A stretch of DNA of 56,266 nt from Candidatus Acetothermia bacterium (GCA_016201405.1 JACQCZ010000013.1:1-56266), one strand, 5' to 3'; shown: positions 17,182 to 26,062, numbered from the stretch's first letter. Numbers and translations: made by a program. The notes: generated by a model not told the origin, from the sequence alone.

Positions 17182-17790
17182 ATGAACAAAGAAGCAATAT
17201 CTGATTATCCACTTCATGATCTGATCAAGAGACGCTGGAGTCCGAGGGCATTTTCCAAGAAGAGTGTCGAGCCTGAAAAGCTCCGGAGTCTGCTGGAAGC
17301 GGCTCGCTGGGCGCCATCTTCGGGCAATGAGCAGCCCTGGCGTTTTATTGTCACACGGAAAGATGAAGATGAGGCTTTTGAGCTCCTGCGTGCATGCCTC
17401 AATGAGGGGAATCAGGCCTGGGCGAAAAATGTCCCGGTGCTGATGCTCTCCATTGCCAAGATGTTCCGCGGTGATGACGTCACCCGCCCCAATCGCACGG
17501 CCCTCTATGATGTGGGATTGAGTGTTGGGAATCTGGTGATTCAAGCGACAGCGCTTGGCCTTCATGTGCACCAGATGGGTGGCTTTGATGCTCAGAAGGC
17601 ACGTCAGACTTTTCAGATTCCGGCGCACTTCGAGCCGATTGCGGCCATTGCCGTTGGCTATCTGGGTGATCCTGCCCAGCTAGACGAGAAATTGAGAGAG
17701 CGTGAGATCGCGCCACGAGAGCGTAAGCCGCTTCGTGAGTTGATATTTACTGAAAAGTGGGGAGAGAGCTCGTCCATCATTGAGAAGTAA
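17182..17790 (+). CDS. Nitroreductase-family FMN oxidoreductase
   Basis: Small flavoprotein, usually a dimer, reducing nitro, quinone or enal groups with NAD(P)H. The N-terminal IKRRWSPRAFSKKSVEPEKL and ARWAPSSGNEQPWRFIV give FMN-phosphate contacts, and GLHVHQMGGFDAQKARQ and AAIAVGYLGDP form the second half. The start is the ATG at 17182 with GAAGGAG upstream at 17164-17170; the longer frame to 17128 lacks family similarity. It is transcribed away from the EamA gene across an 83 nt gap. The substrate is unknown. Confidence 0.9.
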   Translation: MNKEAISDYPLHDLIKRRWSPRAFSKKSVEPEKLRSLLEAARWAPSSGNEQPWRFIVTRKDEDEAFELLRACLNEGNQAWAKNVPVLMLSIAKMFRGDDVTRPNRTALYDVGLSVGNLVIQATALGLHVHQMGGFDAQKARQTFQIPAHFEPIAAIAVGYLGDPAQLDEKLREREIAPRERKPLRELIFTEKWGESSSIIEK

Positions 17791-17804
17791 TTGGGTCAGG
17801 AAAA

Positions 17805-17849
17805 TCCTGGATTCCGGCTCGCGCCCTGTGGGGCTTGGCCGGAATGACA
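17805..17849. repeat. REP-like palindrome, type a, locus 1
   Basis: Imperfect palindrome with outer arms ATTCCGGC (17811-17818) and GCCGGAAT (17838-17845), flanked by CCTGG and GACA. It lies between convergent gene ends, where it may also stop transcription. The same type recurs at 37787-37828. Confidence 0.75.
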
Positions 17850-17887
17850 ACCAGAAAAAATCATGGTTGGAGTGATGGGGATTTTGC

Positions 17888-17942
17888 CTGTCATTCCCGC
17901 CCCGGATCACGTCCGGGGTAAACTCCAGCGGGAATCCAGGAA
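17888..17942. repeat. REP-like palindrome, type b, locus 1
   Basis: Nested palindrome. Outer arms are ATTCCCGC (17893-17900) and GCGGGAAT (17928-17935); the inner stem is CCCCGGA (17900-17906) / TCCGGGG (17912-17918). A copy at 37719-37771 differs at only a few positions. The ATTCCC...GGGAAT outline recalls REP and dRS3-like elements of other bacteria. Confidence 0.8.
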
Positions 17943-18003
17943 TTTGTCTTGCCCATTTCAACTTGTCTTTCCGTACTTTCTTGCGCCCTTCGTGATTCAA
18001 TTC

Positions 18004-18690
18004 TTACTTGTCCGACACAATCTGCCCATCCCGAATCTGAATGACGCGGTCGGCAATCCCCGCCACCTCTTTATCATGGGTGACCAGAATCAGCGTAACG
18101 TTGTGCTCGCGGTTGATCTTGCGCAAAAGCTCGATCACTTGTTCCCCATTGGACGTGTCCAGGCTGCCCGTGGGCTCATCGGCCAGGATGATCTGCGGGT
18201 CGTTGGCCAGAGCTCGGGCGACAGCCACCCGCTGTCTCTCTCCACCCGAAAGCTCTGGAGGCAGATTGTCGGCCTTCCCATTGAGGCCGACTTGGTGAAG
18301 CAGAGTCTCAGCCTTTTCACGAGATGCCTTCCTCTTGATCTTGAGCTCAAGCATTGGGACAAGCACATTCTCAAATGCGGTCAGCGTGGGGATGAGATTG
18401 TGCAGTTGAAAGATAAACCCGACCACGTGAGCCCGATAGGATGCGCCATCCCGCAGTTTTGTCAGGTCTTGCCCCGCGACCCGGATCTCGCCTGAATCTG
18501 GGCGGTCGAGCGCCGCGATCATATTGAGCAGCGTCGATTTTCCACTGCCCGATGGGCCGCGAATCGCGACAAACTCTCCGGCTTTAATCGCCAGATTGAC
18601 CCCTCGCAAGGCATGCGTCTGCCCCTTCTCATAATGCTTGGTGAGATTGCGTGCTTGAATCAGCGGCTCTGCTTTTCTTGGATCACTCAT
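18004..18690 (-). CDS. ABC transporter ATP-binding protein, LolD/MacB type
   Basis: ATPase of a MacB/LolCDE-like complex that drives mechanotransmission across the membrane. Walker A is GPSGSGKSTLLN, the Q loop VVGFIFQLHNLIPTLTAFEN (the LolD/MacB form), the signature LSGGERQRVAVARAL, Walker B IILADEPTGSLD and the H loop LILVTHD. The start is the ATG at 18690, which overlaps the permease stop by 8 nt; the longer frame to 18747 lies inside the permease gene. Length is 228 residues. It is co-transcribed with the single permease gene, so a homodimeric permease is likely. Confidence 0.93.
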   Translation of the reverse strand: MSDPRKAEPLIQARNLTKHYEKGQTHALRGVNLAIKAGEFVAIRGPSGSGKSTLLNMIAALDRPDSGEIRVAGQDLTKLRDGASYRAHVVGFIFQLHNLIPTLTAFENVLVPMLELKIKRKASREKAETLLHQVGLNGKADNLPPELSGGERQRVAVARALANDPQIILADEPTGSLDTSNGEQVIELLRKINREHNVTLILVTHDKEVAGIADRVIQIRDGQIVSDK

Positions 18691-19801
18691 GGCGAAGGGC
18701 TGTGGTCGGTGTGATTCGGGTAGCCCGATAGGCGGGATAGAGCCCACCCAAAAGCCCTACGGCGAGCGCGATCCCAAATGCCCGAACAAAGAGCATAATT
18801 GAATAGACCGGAGTGAGATAGCCCTTAACAACGGGTACAAGTAACAGTCCTTTTACGGCCAATATTCCCACAATAAAGCCAAGCACGGCCGCGATCAAGG
18901 CGATTGTGATTGACTCCCCCATCACCATCGAGATGATTCTGCGGCGTCTCCAGCCGACAGCTCTCAAGATGCCAATCTCGCGGGTTCGCTCAAAGACAGC
19001 CATGGTCATCGTATTCATCACGCCGATTCCGCCAATGCCAATGGCCAGAATTGAGACGGCCCAGCTGATCGCCTGCATAATTCCGACGCTGTGCAGGAAG
19101 TTTTCAGACTCTGCAATTGAATGCATGGTCACGAACTGGCCCGCAAAGTGCGCTTTCAATGTGCTGGCAACAGCATCGGCAACAAAGCCATCCTTCACTT
19201 TGACCGCCACCAGCGAGACCTGCCCCTCTTTGTGCTGCCACTGCTGAATCGTGGCGAGGTTGGCGAATGCGCCGCCATCCTCCCAGGCATTCCCCGTCTC
19301 ATAGATGCCGACGACTTGAAATTCTTTCGTGCCCATAGTCACTTTGTCGCCAACATGGACGTTGCCGTTGCCTGCTGACGTCTTTCCTAAGAGAATCTCA
19401 TCAGGAGCCTGCGGGCCAAATGCGCGTCCCTCAACAATCTTGACTCCCAGAAAGTCTAAATCGTTGGCCTCAACGCCAATCGAGAAGAAGTACGGGTTAT
19501 TCAGGAAACTGGTGATAGCGAGCAGCGAGCCGGCGGCATGATCTACCCCAGCCAGATGCTCGATCTCTTCCAGCTTTGATTCTTCAATGGCGCTGAAAAG
19601 AATGGCAGGGGCATCGGCACTCATCACGGAGAAATCGGTCTTGCCAGCGCGAAGAGTCTCCCCAAGGCTCTGCTCGAAGCCGTTCATCAAGAGCCCCAGA
19701 GCCAAGATGGTGGCCACGCCAATGCTGACGCCCAGCAGCGTAAGGCCGTTCCGAATCTTGTGTCTCCAAAGGTTTTTTAGAATGAGCCCCCAGAATGACA
19801 T
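18683..19801 (-). CDS. ABC transporter permease, MacB/FtsX type
   Basis: 372 residues with the four-helix MacB layout. One helix comes early (IRNGLTLLGVSIGVATILAL), then a periplasmic domain of about 200 residues, then three C-terminal helices with the FtsX core (GGIGVMNTMTMAVFERTREI, RAVGWRRRRI, LGGLYPAYRATRI). FtsX-type permeases extract lipoproteins, export macrolides or peptides, or drive cell-wall enzymes. No MFP partner is adjacent, so it is less likely to be a classic MacAB efflux pump. The substrate is unknown. Confidence 0.9.
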   Translation of the reverse strand: MSFWGLILKNLWRHKIRNGLTLLGVSIGVATILALGLLMNGFEQSLGETLRAGKTDFSVMSADAPAILFSAIEESKLEEIEHLAGVDHAAGSLLAITSFLNNPYFFSIGVEANDLDFLGVKIVEGRAFGPQAPDEILLGKTSAGNGNVHVGDKVTMGTKEFQVVGIYETGNAWEDGGAFANLATIQQWQHKEGQVSLVAVKVKDGFVADAVASTLKAHFAGQFVTMHSIAESENFLHSVGIMQAISWAVSILAIGIGGIGVMNTMTMAVFERTREIGILRAVGWRRRRIISMVMGESITIALIAAVLGFIVGILAVKGLLLVPVVKGYLTPVYSIMLFVRAFGIALAVGLLGGLYPAYRATRITPTTALRHE

Positions 19802-19821
19802 TCCGTGCGATGATCCCGATT

Positions 19822-20967
19822 TTATCCTGCCCTGTCAAATGGCGAGAAGCGATTTATCTTGAACAAATCGAGATGAAGAGCGGATTTTCCGGTGATTGCC
19901 AAATCGGCCAGCACTTCGCCAATCGCGCTGGAAAACTTGAAGCCATGACCTGAGCAAGGGCTGGCGATCCAGACTCGCTCATATTGCGGATGGCGGTCGA
20001 TCAAGAAGTGGTAATCAGGCGTATTTGTGTAGAGGCAGACAGCCGTGGAGAGGAGAGGTCCGGCGGCGTCAGGCAGAAAACGATTTAAGAGATCTCGCAT
20101 GCCAGCAACCTCCTGAGGCTGGACCTCGCGATTTACGCAGTCTGCAGTGGCACGCTCTCCTTCATGGTGAATGGCCACTTTTAGTCCTTGGCCCAAATTG
20201 GGGAAGCCGTAAAAATAGCGATTGTGCTCGTGCTCCCAAATGAAGATTGGGAATTTTTCGGGTGAAAAATCTTGAGGATTGGCTTGTGGCTGGAACCAAA
20301 AAAGTGTTTGGCGTGCCACCCAAAGAGGCAGCTTCAAATCGGCAAGCAGCTCGCTCACCCAGGCACCGGCCGAGAAGATCACCTGTTCGGCGCGATAGAT
20401 GCCCTTCTCGGTGATCAGCTTGACCCCGTCTCCCACATGCCACTCGCAGAGAGGCTCGCGGTATCTCAAGTCTGCGCCATTTCTAGCAGCCTGCTCCAGA
20501 TGAGCCTCGAGACAGGCCTCAGGGAATAGAACCCCGGCGCGCGGCTCCCAGATGGCGACTGTATTTTTGTTTGTGTGAAAGGCTGGATATTTATTGTGGA
20601 CTTCGTTGCCCGAGAGTTTATTGTAGCTAAGCTTGTGAATCTCAGCGCTCTTGGTCGCACCTGTCACCAATTCGCCATCAGGTGTCCCGATCATCAGTCC
20701 GCCGGTCTGCACATAAAGCGAGCGGCCAGATTCGGCCTCTAGCTCTTTCCATAATTGATAAGCTCTCTGGACAAGCGGCACATAGCTGGGGTGCTCAAAG
20801 TAAGCTTCGCGTATAATGCGGCTCTGGCCGTGCGAAGAGCCAAAAGTGTGAGGCGGCTGGAAGCGGTCCAGTCCCAAAACAGTGAGGCCGCGCTTTGCCA
20901 GGTGACAGACTGCTGCGCTGCCCATCGCTCCAAGTCCAATTACAGCGATGTCGTATTGATTCCGCAT
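19822..20967 (-). CDS. Sarcosine / N-methyltryptophan oxidase-like flavoprotein (SolA/MSOX family)
   Basis: FAD enzyme that oxidatively demethylates N-methyl amino acids, giving formaldehyde and hydrogen peroxide. The N-terminal dinucleotide fold is IAVIGLGAMGSAAVCHLAKR, followed by SSHGQSRIIREAYFEHPSYV, a family hallmark. The covalent-FAD cysteine is in IASPCSGHGFKFSSAIGE. The ATG at 20967 is chosen because the Rossmann strand begins five residues later; the longer frame to 21039 adds residues with no family similarity. Length is 381 residues, as for SolA and MSOX. It is divergent from the threonine aldolase operon. The substrate is not certain. Confidence 0.88.
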   Translation of the reverse strand: MRNQYDIAVIGLGAMGSAAVCHLAKRGLTVLGLDRFQPPHTFGSSHGQSRIIREAYFEHPSYVPLVQRAYQLWKELEAESGRSLYVQTGGLMIGTPDGELVTGATKSAEIHKLSYNKLSGNEVHNKYPAFHTNKNTVAIWEPRAGVLFPEACLEAHLEQAARNGADLRYREPLCEWHVGDGVKLITEKGIYRAEQVIFSAGAWVSELLADLKLPLWVARQTLFWFQPQANPQDFSPEKFPIFIWEHEHNRYFYGFPNLGQGLKVAIHHEGERATADCVNREVQPQEVAGMRDLLNRFLPDAAGPLLSTAVCLYTNTPDYHFLIDRHPQYERVWIASPCSGHGFKFSSAIGEVLADLAITGKSALHLDLFKINRFSPFDRAG

Positions 20968-21065
20968 GGTGTTCTCTAGAATTATCAAAATGTACTCTAA
21001 TTTGGGATGCAAGCCCACTGATTTCCCTTGATTCTGCAAGCCCGGCAGGGCATTCTTGCGAGAGC

Positions 21066-22091
21066 ATGAATCGCAAACTGATCGATTTTCGCAGCGACAC
21101 GGTGACGCGACCGACCCCCGCGATGCGCAGGGCGATGGCCGAGGCTGAAGTGGGCGATGACTTCTTTGGTGAAGACCCGACCATGAATAAGCTGCAAGAG
21201 CGTTGTGCAGAGCTGACAGGCCACGAAGCTGCGCTCTTCATGCCGACTGGCTCGATGGGAAATGAAGTGGCCATCAACATCCACACCATGCCTGGCAACG
21301 AGGTAATAATGGAAGAGGACTCGCACCCCAACAATTATGAGCTCTCCGGAATGGCCACGTTTTCGGGGGTGCTGGCGCGTGCAATTCCATCCGAGCATGG
21401 CTGGATCACAGCCGAGCAGATTCAAAGCTCGATGCGCCCGAAGGCCTATTATCTTCCTCGGCCTACTCTGGTCGTGCTGGAGAACACGCATAACATGAAG
21501 GGTGGCACGATCTATCCACAACCGGAAGCAGAGCGCATCATTCACTGGGCGCGAAGCGAGAAAATTCCCGTCCATCTGGATGGGGCGCGCATCTTCAATG
21601 CGGCTGTGGCTCTGGACAAGCCTGTCAAAGAGCTGACCCGGAACTTTGATTCTGTCATGTTCACATTTTCGAAGGGGCTTGGGGCACCGGTGGGCTCAAT
21701 GCTGGCTGGAAAGAGCGAATTTATTGAAAAGGCCCGCATTGCAAGAAAGCGTCTCGGCGGCGGTATGAGACAGACCGGAATTCTTGCAGCTGCGTGCCTG
21801 TATGCCCTGGATCATCATGTGGAGCGACTGGCTGAAGATCATGCGAATGCCAAAAAGCTGGCCAGCGCGCTGGCAAATCTGGATGGCGTCCGAGTCACTC
21901 CGCCGGAGACTAATATTATTATCTTTGAGCTGACGCAGATGCCAGCTCCGGAGTTTATCAAACGTCTCAAAGAAGAGAATATTTTGGCTGTTATCATTAG
22001 CCAGTCAAAGGCTCGCATGGTGACCCATTTGGATGTGAGCGTCCGTGATGTAGAATATTCGATCAAAGCGATCCAAAAGATTTTCCAGTGA
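21066..22091 (+). CDS. ltaE: Low-specificity threonine aldolase
   Basis: PLP enzyme cleaving threonine or allo-threonine to glycine and acetaldehyde. Signatures are IDFRSDTVTRPTPAMRRAM at the N terminus, VGDDFFGEDPT, LENTHNMKGGTIYP, VHLDGARIFNA (cofactor Asp) and the PLP lysine in FTFSKGLGAPVGSML. Length of 341 residues is standard. The ATG at 21066 begins the conserved region; the frame stays open to 20895 but into the SolA-like gene's promoter area. It begins an operon with a Rid protein, a histidine phosphatase and a threonine dehydratase, and so lies at the threonine/glycine branch point. Confidence 0.93.
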   Translation: MNRKLIDFRSDTVTRPTPAMRRAMAEAEVGDDFFGEDPTMNKLQERCAELTGHEAALFMPTGSMGNEVAINIHTMPGNEVIMEEDSHPNNYELSGMATFSGVLARAIPSEHGWITAEQIQSSMRPKAYYLPRPTLVVLENTHNMKGGTIYPQPEAERIIHWARSEKIPVHLDGARIFNAAVALDKPVKELTRNFDSVMFTFSKGLGAPVGSMLAGKSEFIEKARIARKRLGGGMRQTGILAAACLYALDHHVERLAEDHANAKKLASALANLDGVRVTPPETNIIIFELTQMPAPEFIKRLKEENILAVIISQSKARMVTHLDVSVRDVEYSIKAIQKIFQ

Positions 22092-22116
22092 CCCAAATCG
22101 AGAAAGGACGAGATTT

Positions 22117-22575
22117 ATGTCGGCCGAAGCCAAATTGAAGGAGCTTGGACTCACCTTGACCCAAGCGCCATCGCCCGTCGCGCAGTATGTCCCAGCGAAA
22201 CAAGTGGGAAACTTGATCTATGTCTCGGGTCAGGTGCCGTTCCGAAATGGAAAGCTCGAATATATGGGCAAAGTGGGAGCGGAGCGCACTCCTGAAGAAG
22301 GAAAGAAAGCCGCTGAGCTTTGTGCCCTGAATGCGCTGGCTGTCGTCAAGTCGCTGATCGGCTCGCTGGATAAAGTCGAAGAGATTGTGCAGGTGCGCGG
22401 CTTTGTAAATTGCACCCCTGAATTTACCAATCACCCCGAAGTGATCAACGGGGCATCTGATCTTTTTGTCAACGTCTTTGGCGAGAAAGGGCGCCATGTT
22501 CGAGCCGCGCTGGGAGCGCCAAGCCTGCCCCGAGGTGCGACGACAGAAGTCGAGATTATTGTGCGAGTCAAATGA
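22117..22575 (+). CDS. Rid-family (YjgF/UK114) protein
   Basis: 152 residues, longer than classical RidA (about 128), with the YjgF core: IYVSGQVPFRNGKL, ALNALAVVKSLIGSLDKVEE, VRGFVNCTPEFTNHPEVING, and the C-terminal RAALGAPSLPRGATTEVEII. RidA hydrolyses reactive 2-aminoacrylate and 2-aminocrotonate made by threonine dehydratase. Here the Arg that precedes LP in RidA (RLP) appears to be Ser (SLP), so this looks like a Rid subgroup without the deaminase arginine. SD AAAGGACGAG precedes the ATG. It overlaps the next gene by 4 nt. The context with threonine dehydratase still points to enamine or threonine metabolism. Confidence 0.85.
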   Translation: MSAEAKLKELGLTLTQAPSPVAQYVPAKQVGNLIYVSGQVPFRNGKLEYMGKVGAERTPEEGKKAAELCALNALAVVKSLIGSLDKVEEIVQVRGFVNCTPEFTNHPEVINGASDLFVNVFGEKGRHVRAALGAPSLPRGATTEVEIIVRVK

Positions 22576-23156
22576 CTCAGATCCTGCTTGTGCGCCATGC
22601 TGAGCCCGACTGGGAGAGGACTGGCCGCGATTGCGATCCCAGTCTGACCGAGTTAGGCCAAGAGCAGGCGATGAGATTGGGTGCCTGGCTAAAATCTCAC
22701 CAGAGTGTTGATGTGCTCTCCTCCAGCCCGCTGCTGAGGGCTCGCCAGACCGCCCAGATTATTGGATCATTTCTCAATATGAGCACTGAATATCACGACG
22801 GGCTTCGGGATTGGCCTGATTGGAGTCGTGTCATCGCGGGCCTCAAGCACCCGCACGAGCGGAAGGTCTTTGCTGATCCATTCGCAGTTACCCAACGGGA
22901 TTCGTTGCCACGGGTCTATACGGACTTTGTCGACAAGATTCATCGCACTTTAAACAACGTTGTGTGTGGAAACCCTGACAGGACGATTCTGATCGTCAGT
23001 CACGGAAGTGTCATTGGCCAGATCTTTCTGAATCTGACGGGCAGCCACAACATGCCGGTCTGTTCAGATTTTACCGGAGTCAGCCGCATCTTCTGGGATG
23101 AGAAGCTCTGGGCGATCGGCTATCTCAACCGATTGGATCATTTACAATCATGCTAA
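22572..23156 (+). CDS. Histidine phosphatase family protein
   Basis: 194-residue phosphoglycerate-mutase-like phosphatase. The phosphorylated His is in LLVRHAEPDWERTG; SSPLLRARQTAQII carries the conserved Arg, and the second catalytic His is in ILIVSHGSVIGQIFL. Small members of this family dephosphorylate diverse sugar phosphates, cobalamin intermediates or phosphoproteins. It overlaps its neighbours on both sides (4 nt with the Rid gene, 7 nt with threonine dehydratase), so it belongs to this operon. Its substrate is unknown, and why a phosphatase sits in a threonine operon is unclear. Confidence 0.85.
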   Translation: MTQILLVRHAEPDWERTGRDCDPSLTELGQEQAMRLGAWLKSHQSVDVLSSSPLLRARQTAQIIGSFLNMSTEYHDGLRDWPDWSRVIAGLKHPHERKVFADPFAVTQRDSLPRVYTDFVDKIHRTLNNVVCGNPDRTILIVSHGSVIGQIFLNLTGSHNMPVCSDFTGVSRIFWDEKLWAIGYLNRLDHLQSC

Positions 23157-24103
23157 CACTCAATGATATTCGTGCTGCGCAGCGAGTGATCGCTGGCAAG
23201 CTGCACCGCACGCCGATCTTGACCTCAAAGACGTTGTCAGAGATGACAGAGACGAGCCTCTATTTGAAAGCCGAGCTCTTCCAGAAGACAGGCTCTTTCA
23301 AGCCGCGGGGTGTTCTCAACAAGCTTTACCATCTTACTCGAGAAGAGCGTGCCAAAGGGTTGATCGGAGTCTCAGCGGGCAATCATGCCCAGGCTGTGGC
23401 CTATGCCGCCAGGCTCAACAACATCAAAGCGACAGTGGTCATGCCGGAAAAGGCCGTCCCCAGCAAAGTTGAGGCGACTCGTGGCTACGGCGCCGAAGTC
23501 ATTCTGCATGGCGATATGACGCAGCTCTTCCCAAAAGCTGAAGAATTGATCCGCGAGCGCGGACTTGTTTTGATACACCCCTTTGATGACCCCAAAGTAA
23601 TAGCCGGACAGGGAACCGTTGGGTTAGAGATTCTTGAGGATGTCCCCGACGCAGAAGTGGTCATTGTGCCCATAGGTGGCGGCGGGCTCATCTCGGGAAT
23701 CTCTTCTGCAATCAAACTCTCTAAGCCCAAAGTGCACGTCTTTGGCGTTGAGCCAGAGGGAGCCAATTCAATGTACCGGAGCCTGCGCGAAGGCCATGCC
23801 GTGAAGTTGGACAGGGTGACAACGATTGCCGATGGCTTGGCCGCTCCATTTGCTGGGAAGCTCGCTTATGAGATTGTCAAAAAGAATGTAGATGACGTTG
23901 TTCTAGTCAGCGAGGGCGAGATTTTAGCTGCATTTCGGCTCATTCTGGAGCGATGCAAAGTACTGCCGGAGCCGGCGGCTGCGGCCTCTGTTGCCGCTCT
24001 CTTGTCCGGCAAGATCAAAGTCAGGCCGGGTGCAAAAGTCGTTTGCGTTTTGAGTGGTGGGAATCCAGATCTAAAAAATTTATCGCGTTTGATGGAAAGC
24101 TAA
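23150..24103 (+). CDS. Threonine dehydratase, catabolic type without regulatory domain
   Basis: PLP enzyme deaminating threonine (and often serine) to 2-oxobutyrate (or pyruvate). The PLP lysine is in QKTGSFKPRGVLNKL, SAGNHAQAVAYAA is the substrate loop, and the phosphate cup is in VPIGGGGLISGISSA. At 317 residues it ends after the catalytic domain and lacks the C-terminal ACT-like regulatory domain of IlvA, so it resembles TdcB and eukaryotic serine/threonine dehydratases. Lack of a regulatory domain, and company with threonine aldolase, suggest a degradative rather than isoleucine-biosynthetic role. Confidence 0.92.
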   Translation: MLTLNDIRAAQRVIAGKLHRTPILTSKTLSEMTETSLYLKAELFQKTGSFKPRGVLNKLYHLTREERAKGLIGVSAGNHAQAVAYAARLNNIKATVVMPEKAVPSKVEATRGYGAEVILHGDMTQLFPKAEELIRERGLVLIHPFDDPKVIAGQGTVGLEILEDVPDAEVVIVPIGGGGLISGISSAIKLSKPKVHVFGVEPEGANSMYRSLREGHAVKLDRVTTIADGLAAPFAGKLAYEIVKKNVDDVVLVSEGEILAAFRLILERCKVLPEPAAAASVAALLSGKIKVRPGAKVVCVLSGGNPDLKNLSRLMES

Positions 24104-24134
24104 TTCAAGATTGAGATTGAAAATCGAGCTAAGC

Positions 24135-25082
24135 TTATCCTTCGGATGAAAGCTTGGGATCAAGCGCATCTCTCAGCCCGTCGCCCAGGAAGTTGATGCA
24201 CATCACGGTGATAAAGATGAAGAGCCCAGGAATGAACGTATACCAGAAATCTTGCGGAAAGTATTGTTTGCCATCAAACAAAATGTTTCCCCAGCTGGGA
24301 GTAGGGGGCTGCACGCCTAGCCCTAAATAGCTTAACCCTGCCTCAGCCAGAATAGCCCCTGCGACTGTGAGAGTTGCGTTGACAATGATCGGAGCCATCG
24401 TATTAGGGATCAGATGGCGCAAGATGATTCGCACTGTTCCAGCCCCGATGGACTTGGCCGCCAAGAAAAACTCTTGCTCGCGCAGCGAGAGAATATTGGC
24501 ACGCACAATGCGGCAGATCGTTGTCCACGAGAGCAAAGCGATGGCCCAGACGATATTCCAAAAGCTCGGTTTCAACACAGTCACAATCGTGATGGCGAAG
24601 AAGAAGAATGGAAAGTTCAGTACTACATCGGTAAAGCGCCCGATGAGTGAATCGATCCAGCCTCCATGCAGACCAGAAACTGCACCGAGCGACACGCCAA
24701 TCAGAATGCTGACAAGGGCCACAAAAAGCCCTATATTAAGAGAGATTCTTGAGCCCCACACGATCCGGCTGAAGAGATCGCGGCCCAAGTGATCAGTTCC
24801 AAACCAGTGGTCTGCGCTCGGGGGCTCGTTGACTTGTGGATGTTCTCCAGAGATTCGTCCCACATAGCTGGATTGTGTCGCCTTAGGATCGTATGCAATG
24901 GTGTTGCTGATCCATGGCGCCAGAATCATCATGGCGTAGAGCACCGTGAGCACAAATAATGAGGCAAGAGCCAATGGGCTCCTCTTGAGCTGGCGCCAAA
25001 AGAGCTTTAGGAACGTCCTGCTCTCAATGGGTAATTCATCGAGATGGACTTGCTTGCCCCGCTTGGTCACCATCTGTGCCAT
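24135..25082 (-). CDS. Peptide ABC transporter permease, DppC type (set 1)
   Basis: Six-helix inner-membrane permease of the dipeptide/oligopeptide/nickel family. It shows the DppC-type start (RQLKRSPLALASLFVLTVL), DHWFGTDHLGRDLFSRIVWG after the first helix, and the EAA loop ALREQ-like LREQEFFLAAKSIGAG. Length of 315 residues is typical. It ends the set 1 operon (binding protein, DppB, DppC), 11 nt after its DppB partner. No ATPase gene follows; the next gene is the convergent threonine dehydratase. Confidence 0.93.
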   Translation of the reverse strand: MAQMVTKRGKQVHLDELPIESRTFLKLFWRQLKRSPLALASLFVLTVLYAMMILAPWISNTIAYDPKATQSSYVGRISGEHPQVNEPPSADHWFGTDHLGRDLFSRIVWGSRISLNIGLFVALVSILIGVSLGAVSGLHGGWIDSLIGRFTDVVLNFPFFFFAITIVTVLKPSFWNIVWAIALLSWTTICRIVRANILSLREQEFFLAAKSIGAGTVRIILRHLIPNTMAPIIVNATLTVAGAILAEAGLSYLGLGVQPPTPSWGNILFDGKQYFPQDFWYTFIPGLFIFITVMCINFLGDGLRDALDPKLSSEG

Positions 25083-25093
25083 TGGTCCTCTTT

Positions 25094-26062
25094 CTAGTCG
25101 TACCGAATACGCGGATCTACAATGGCATAGGAGATGTCGGCCAGGAAGTTGCCAAGCAGAGTCACAATGGCCGTCAGCGTCAGAATCCCCATGATCACTG
25201 GATAATCTCGCCCCAACGCAGCTGTATAAAAGAATCGGCCCAGCCCCGGCCAGCCAAAGACCTGCTCTATAATCAAGGCTCCGCTCACAATGAACGGAAG
25301 CGAAAGACCCAGCAGGGTCACCAGTGGAAGCATGGCATTCTTGAGAATATGCTTTCCGTTCACAACCCGCGCACTCAGTCCCTTGGCTCTAGCCGTGTCA
25401 ATGTATTCAGCCCGCATAATCTCCAACACTTGCGAGCGCATGTACCTTGTAAAGCCAGCGATCGATGCCGTGGAGAGCACGATGACCGGAAGGACCAAAT
25501 GGTGCAAACGGTCCAGCAGAAAACCCCATGAAGCGCTCGGCTCAGGCACGGTATTCATTCCTGAGACGGGAAAGAGATTGAGTGTTACGGCAAAGCCATA
25601 GATCAAAAGCAATCCGAACCAGAAATTGGGCATGGATATTCCGAAAAATGCGAATGCCGTGATGACATTGTCCAAAAGTGAATATTGCTTTAGGGCGCTT
25701 ATCATCCCGATGGGAATGGCGATGATGAAGGCCAGGATCAGAGCCAACCCGGTGAGCTGCACCGTCGCCCAAATCCTGCCTCTGATCAGAGGCCAGACTG
25801 CACTGCTCCATTGGAATGACCGCCCCATGTCTCCTTGTGCGAAGAGCACAGCCCAATTGGAATATTGGACGTACCAGGGCTTGTCCAGACCATATTTTTC
25901 AATCAGCTTCTCTTTTTCAAGCTGAGAGAGAGGATGTGATGGATCTTCAAAGACAGCTATGGGATTTCCTGGCGTCCAGACCACGATCGCGTAGATGATG
26001 AACGTAGTCACGATCAGCGTGGGGATCAAGATCAAGGTTCTGCGAATGATATAGTTTAGCAT
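25094..26062 (-). CDS. Peptide ABC transporter permease, DppB type (set 1)
   Basis: 322-residue permease with the DppB N terminus (MLNYIIRRTLILIPTLIVTT), the 'YGLDKPWYVQYSNW' periplasmic segment, and the EAA loop YIDTARAKGLSARVVNGKH. With the DppC partner it forms the translocation pore in the cytoplasmic membrane. It lies 55 nt downstream of the binding-protein gene and 11 nt upstream of dppC on the minus strand. The reading frame is intact. Confidence 0.94.
   Translation of the reverse strand: MLNYIIRRTLILIPTLIVTTFIIYAIVVWTPGNPIAVFEDPSHPLSQLEKEKLIEKYGLDKPWYVQYSNWAVLFAQGDMGRSFQWSSAVWPLIRGRIWATVQLTGLALILAFIIAIPIGMISALKQYSLLDNVITAFAFFGISMPNFWFGLLLIYGFAVTLNLFPVSGMNTVPEPSASWGFLLDRLHHLVLPVIVLSTASIAGFTRYMRSQVLEIMRAEYIDTARAKGLSARVVNGKHILKNAMLPLVTLLGLSLPFIVSGALIIEQVFGWPGLGRFFYTAALGRDYPVIMGILTLTAIVTLLGNFLADISYAIVDPRIRYD

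Noticed and set aside
17805-17942. Possible CRISPR-like repeats
   Set aside because: Only two different palindromes, no regular spacers and no cas genes; the dispersed second locus fits REP-like elements instead.
24135-26062. Nickel or glutathione transporter assignment for set 1
   Set aside because: Permease motifs fit the whole peptide/nickel/oligosaccharide family; nothing in the sequence fixes the substrate, so the general peptide-type call is kept.
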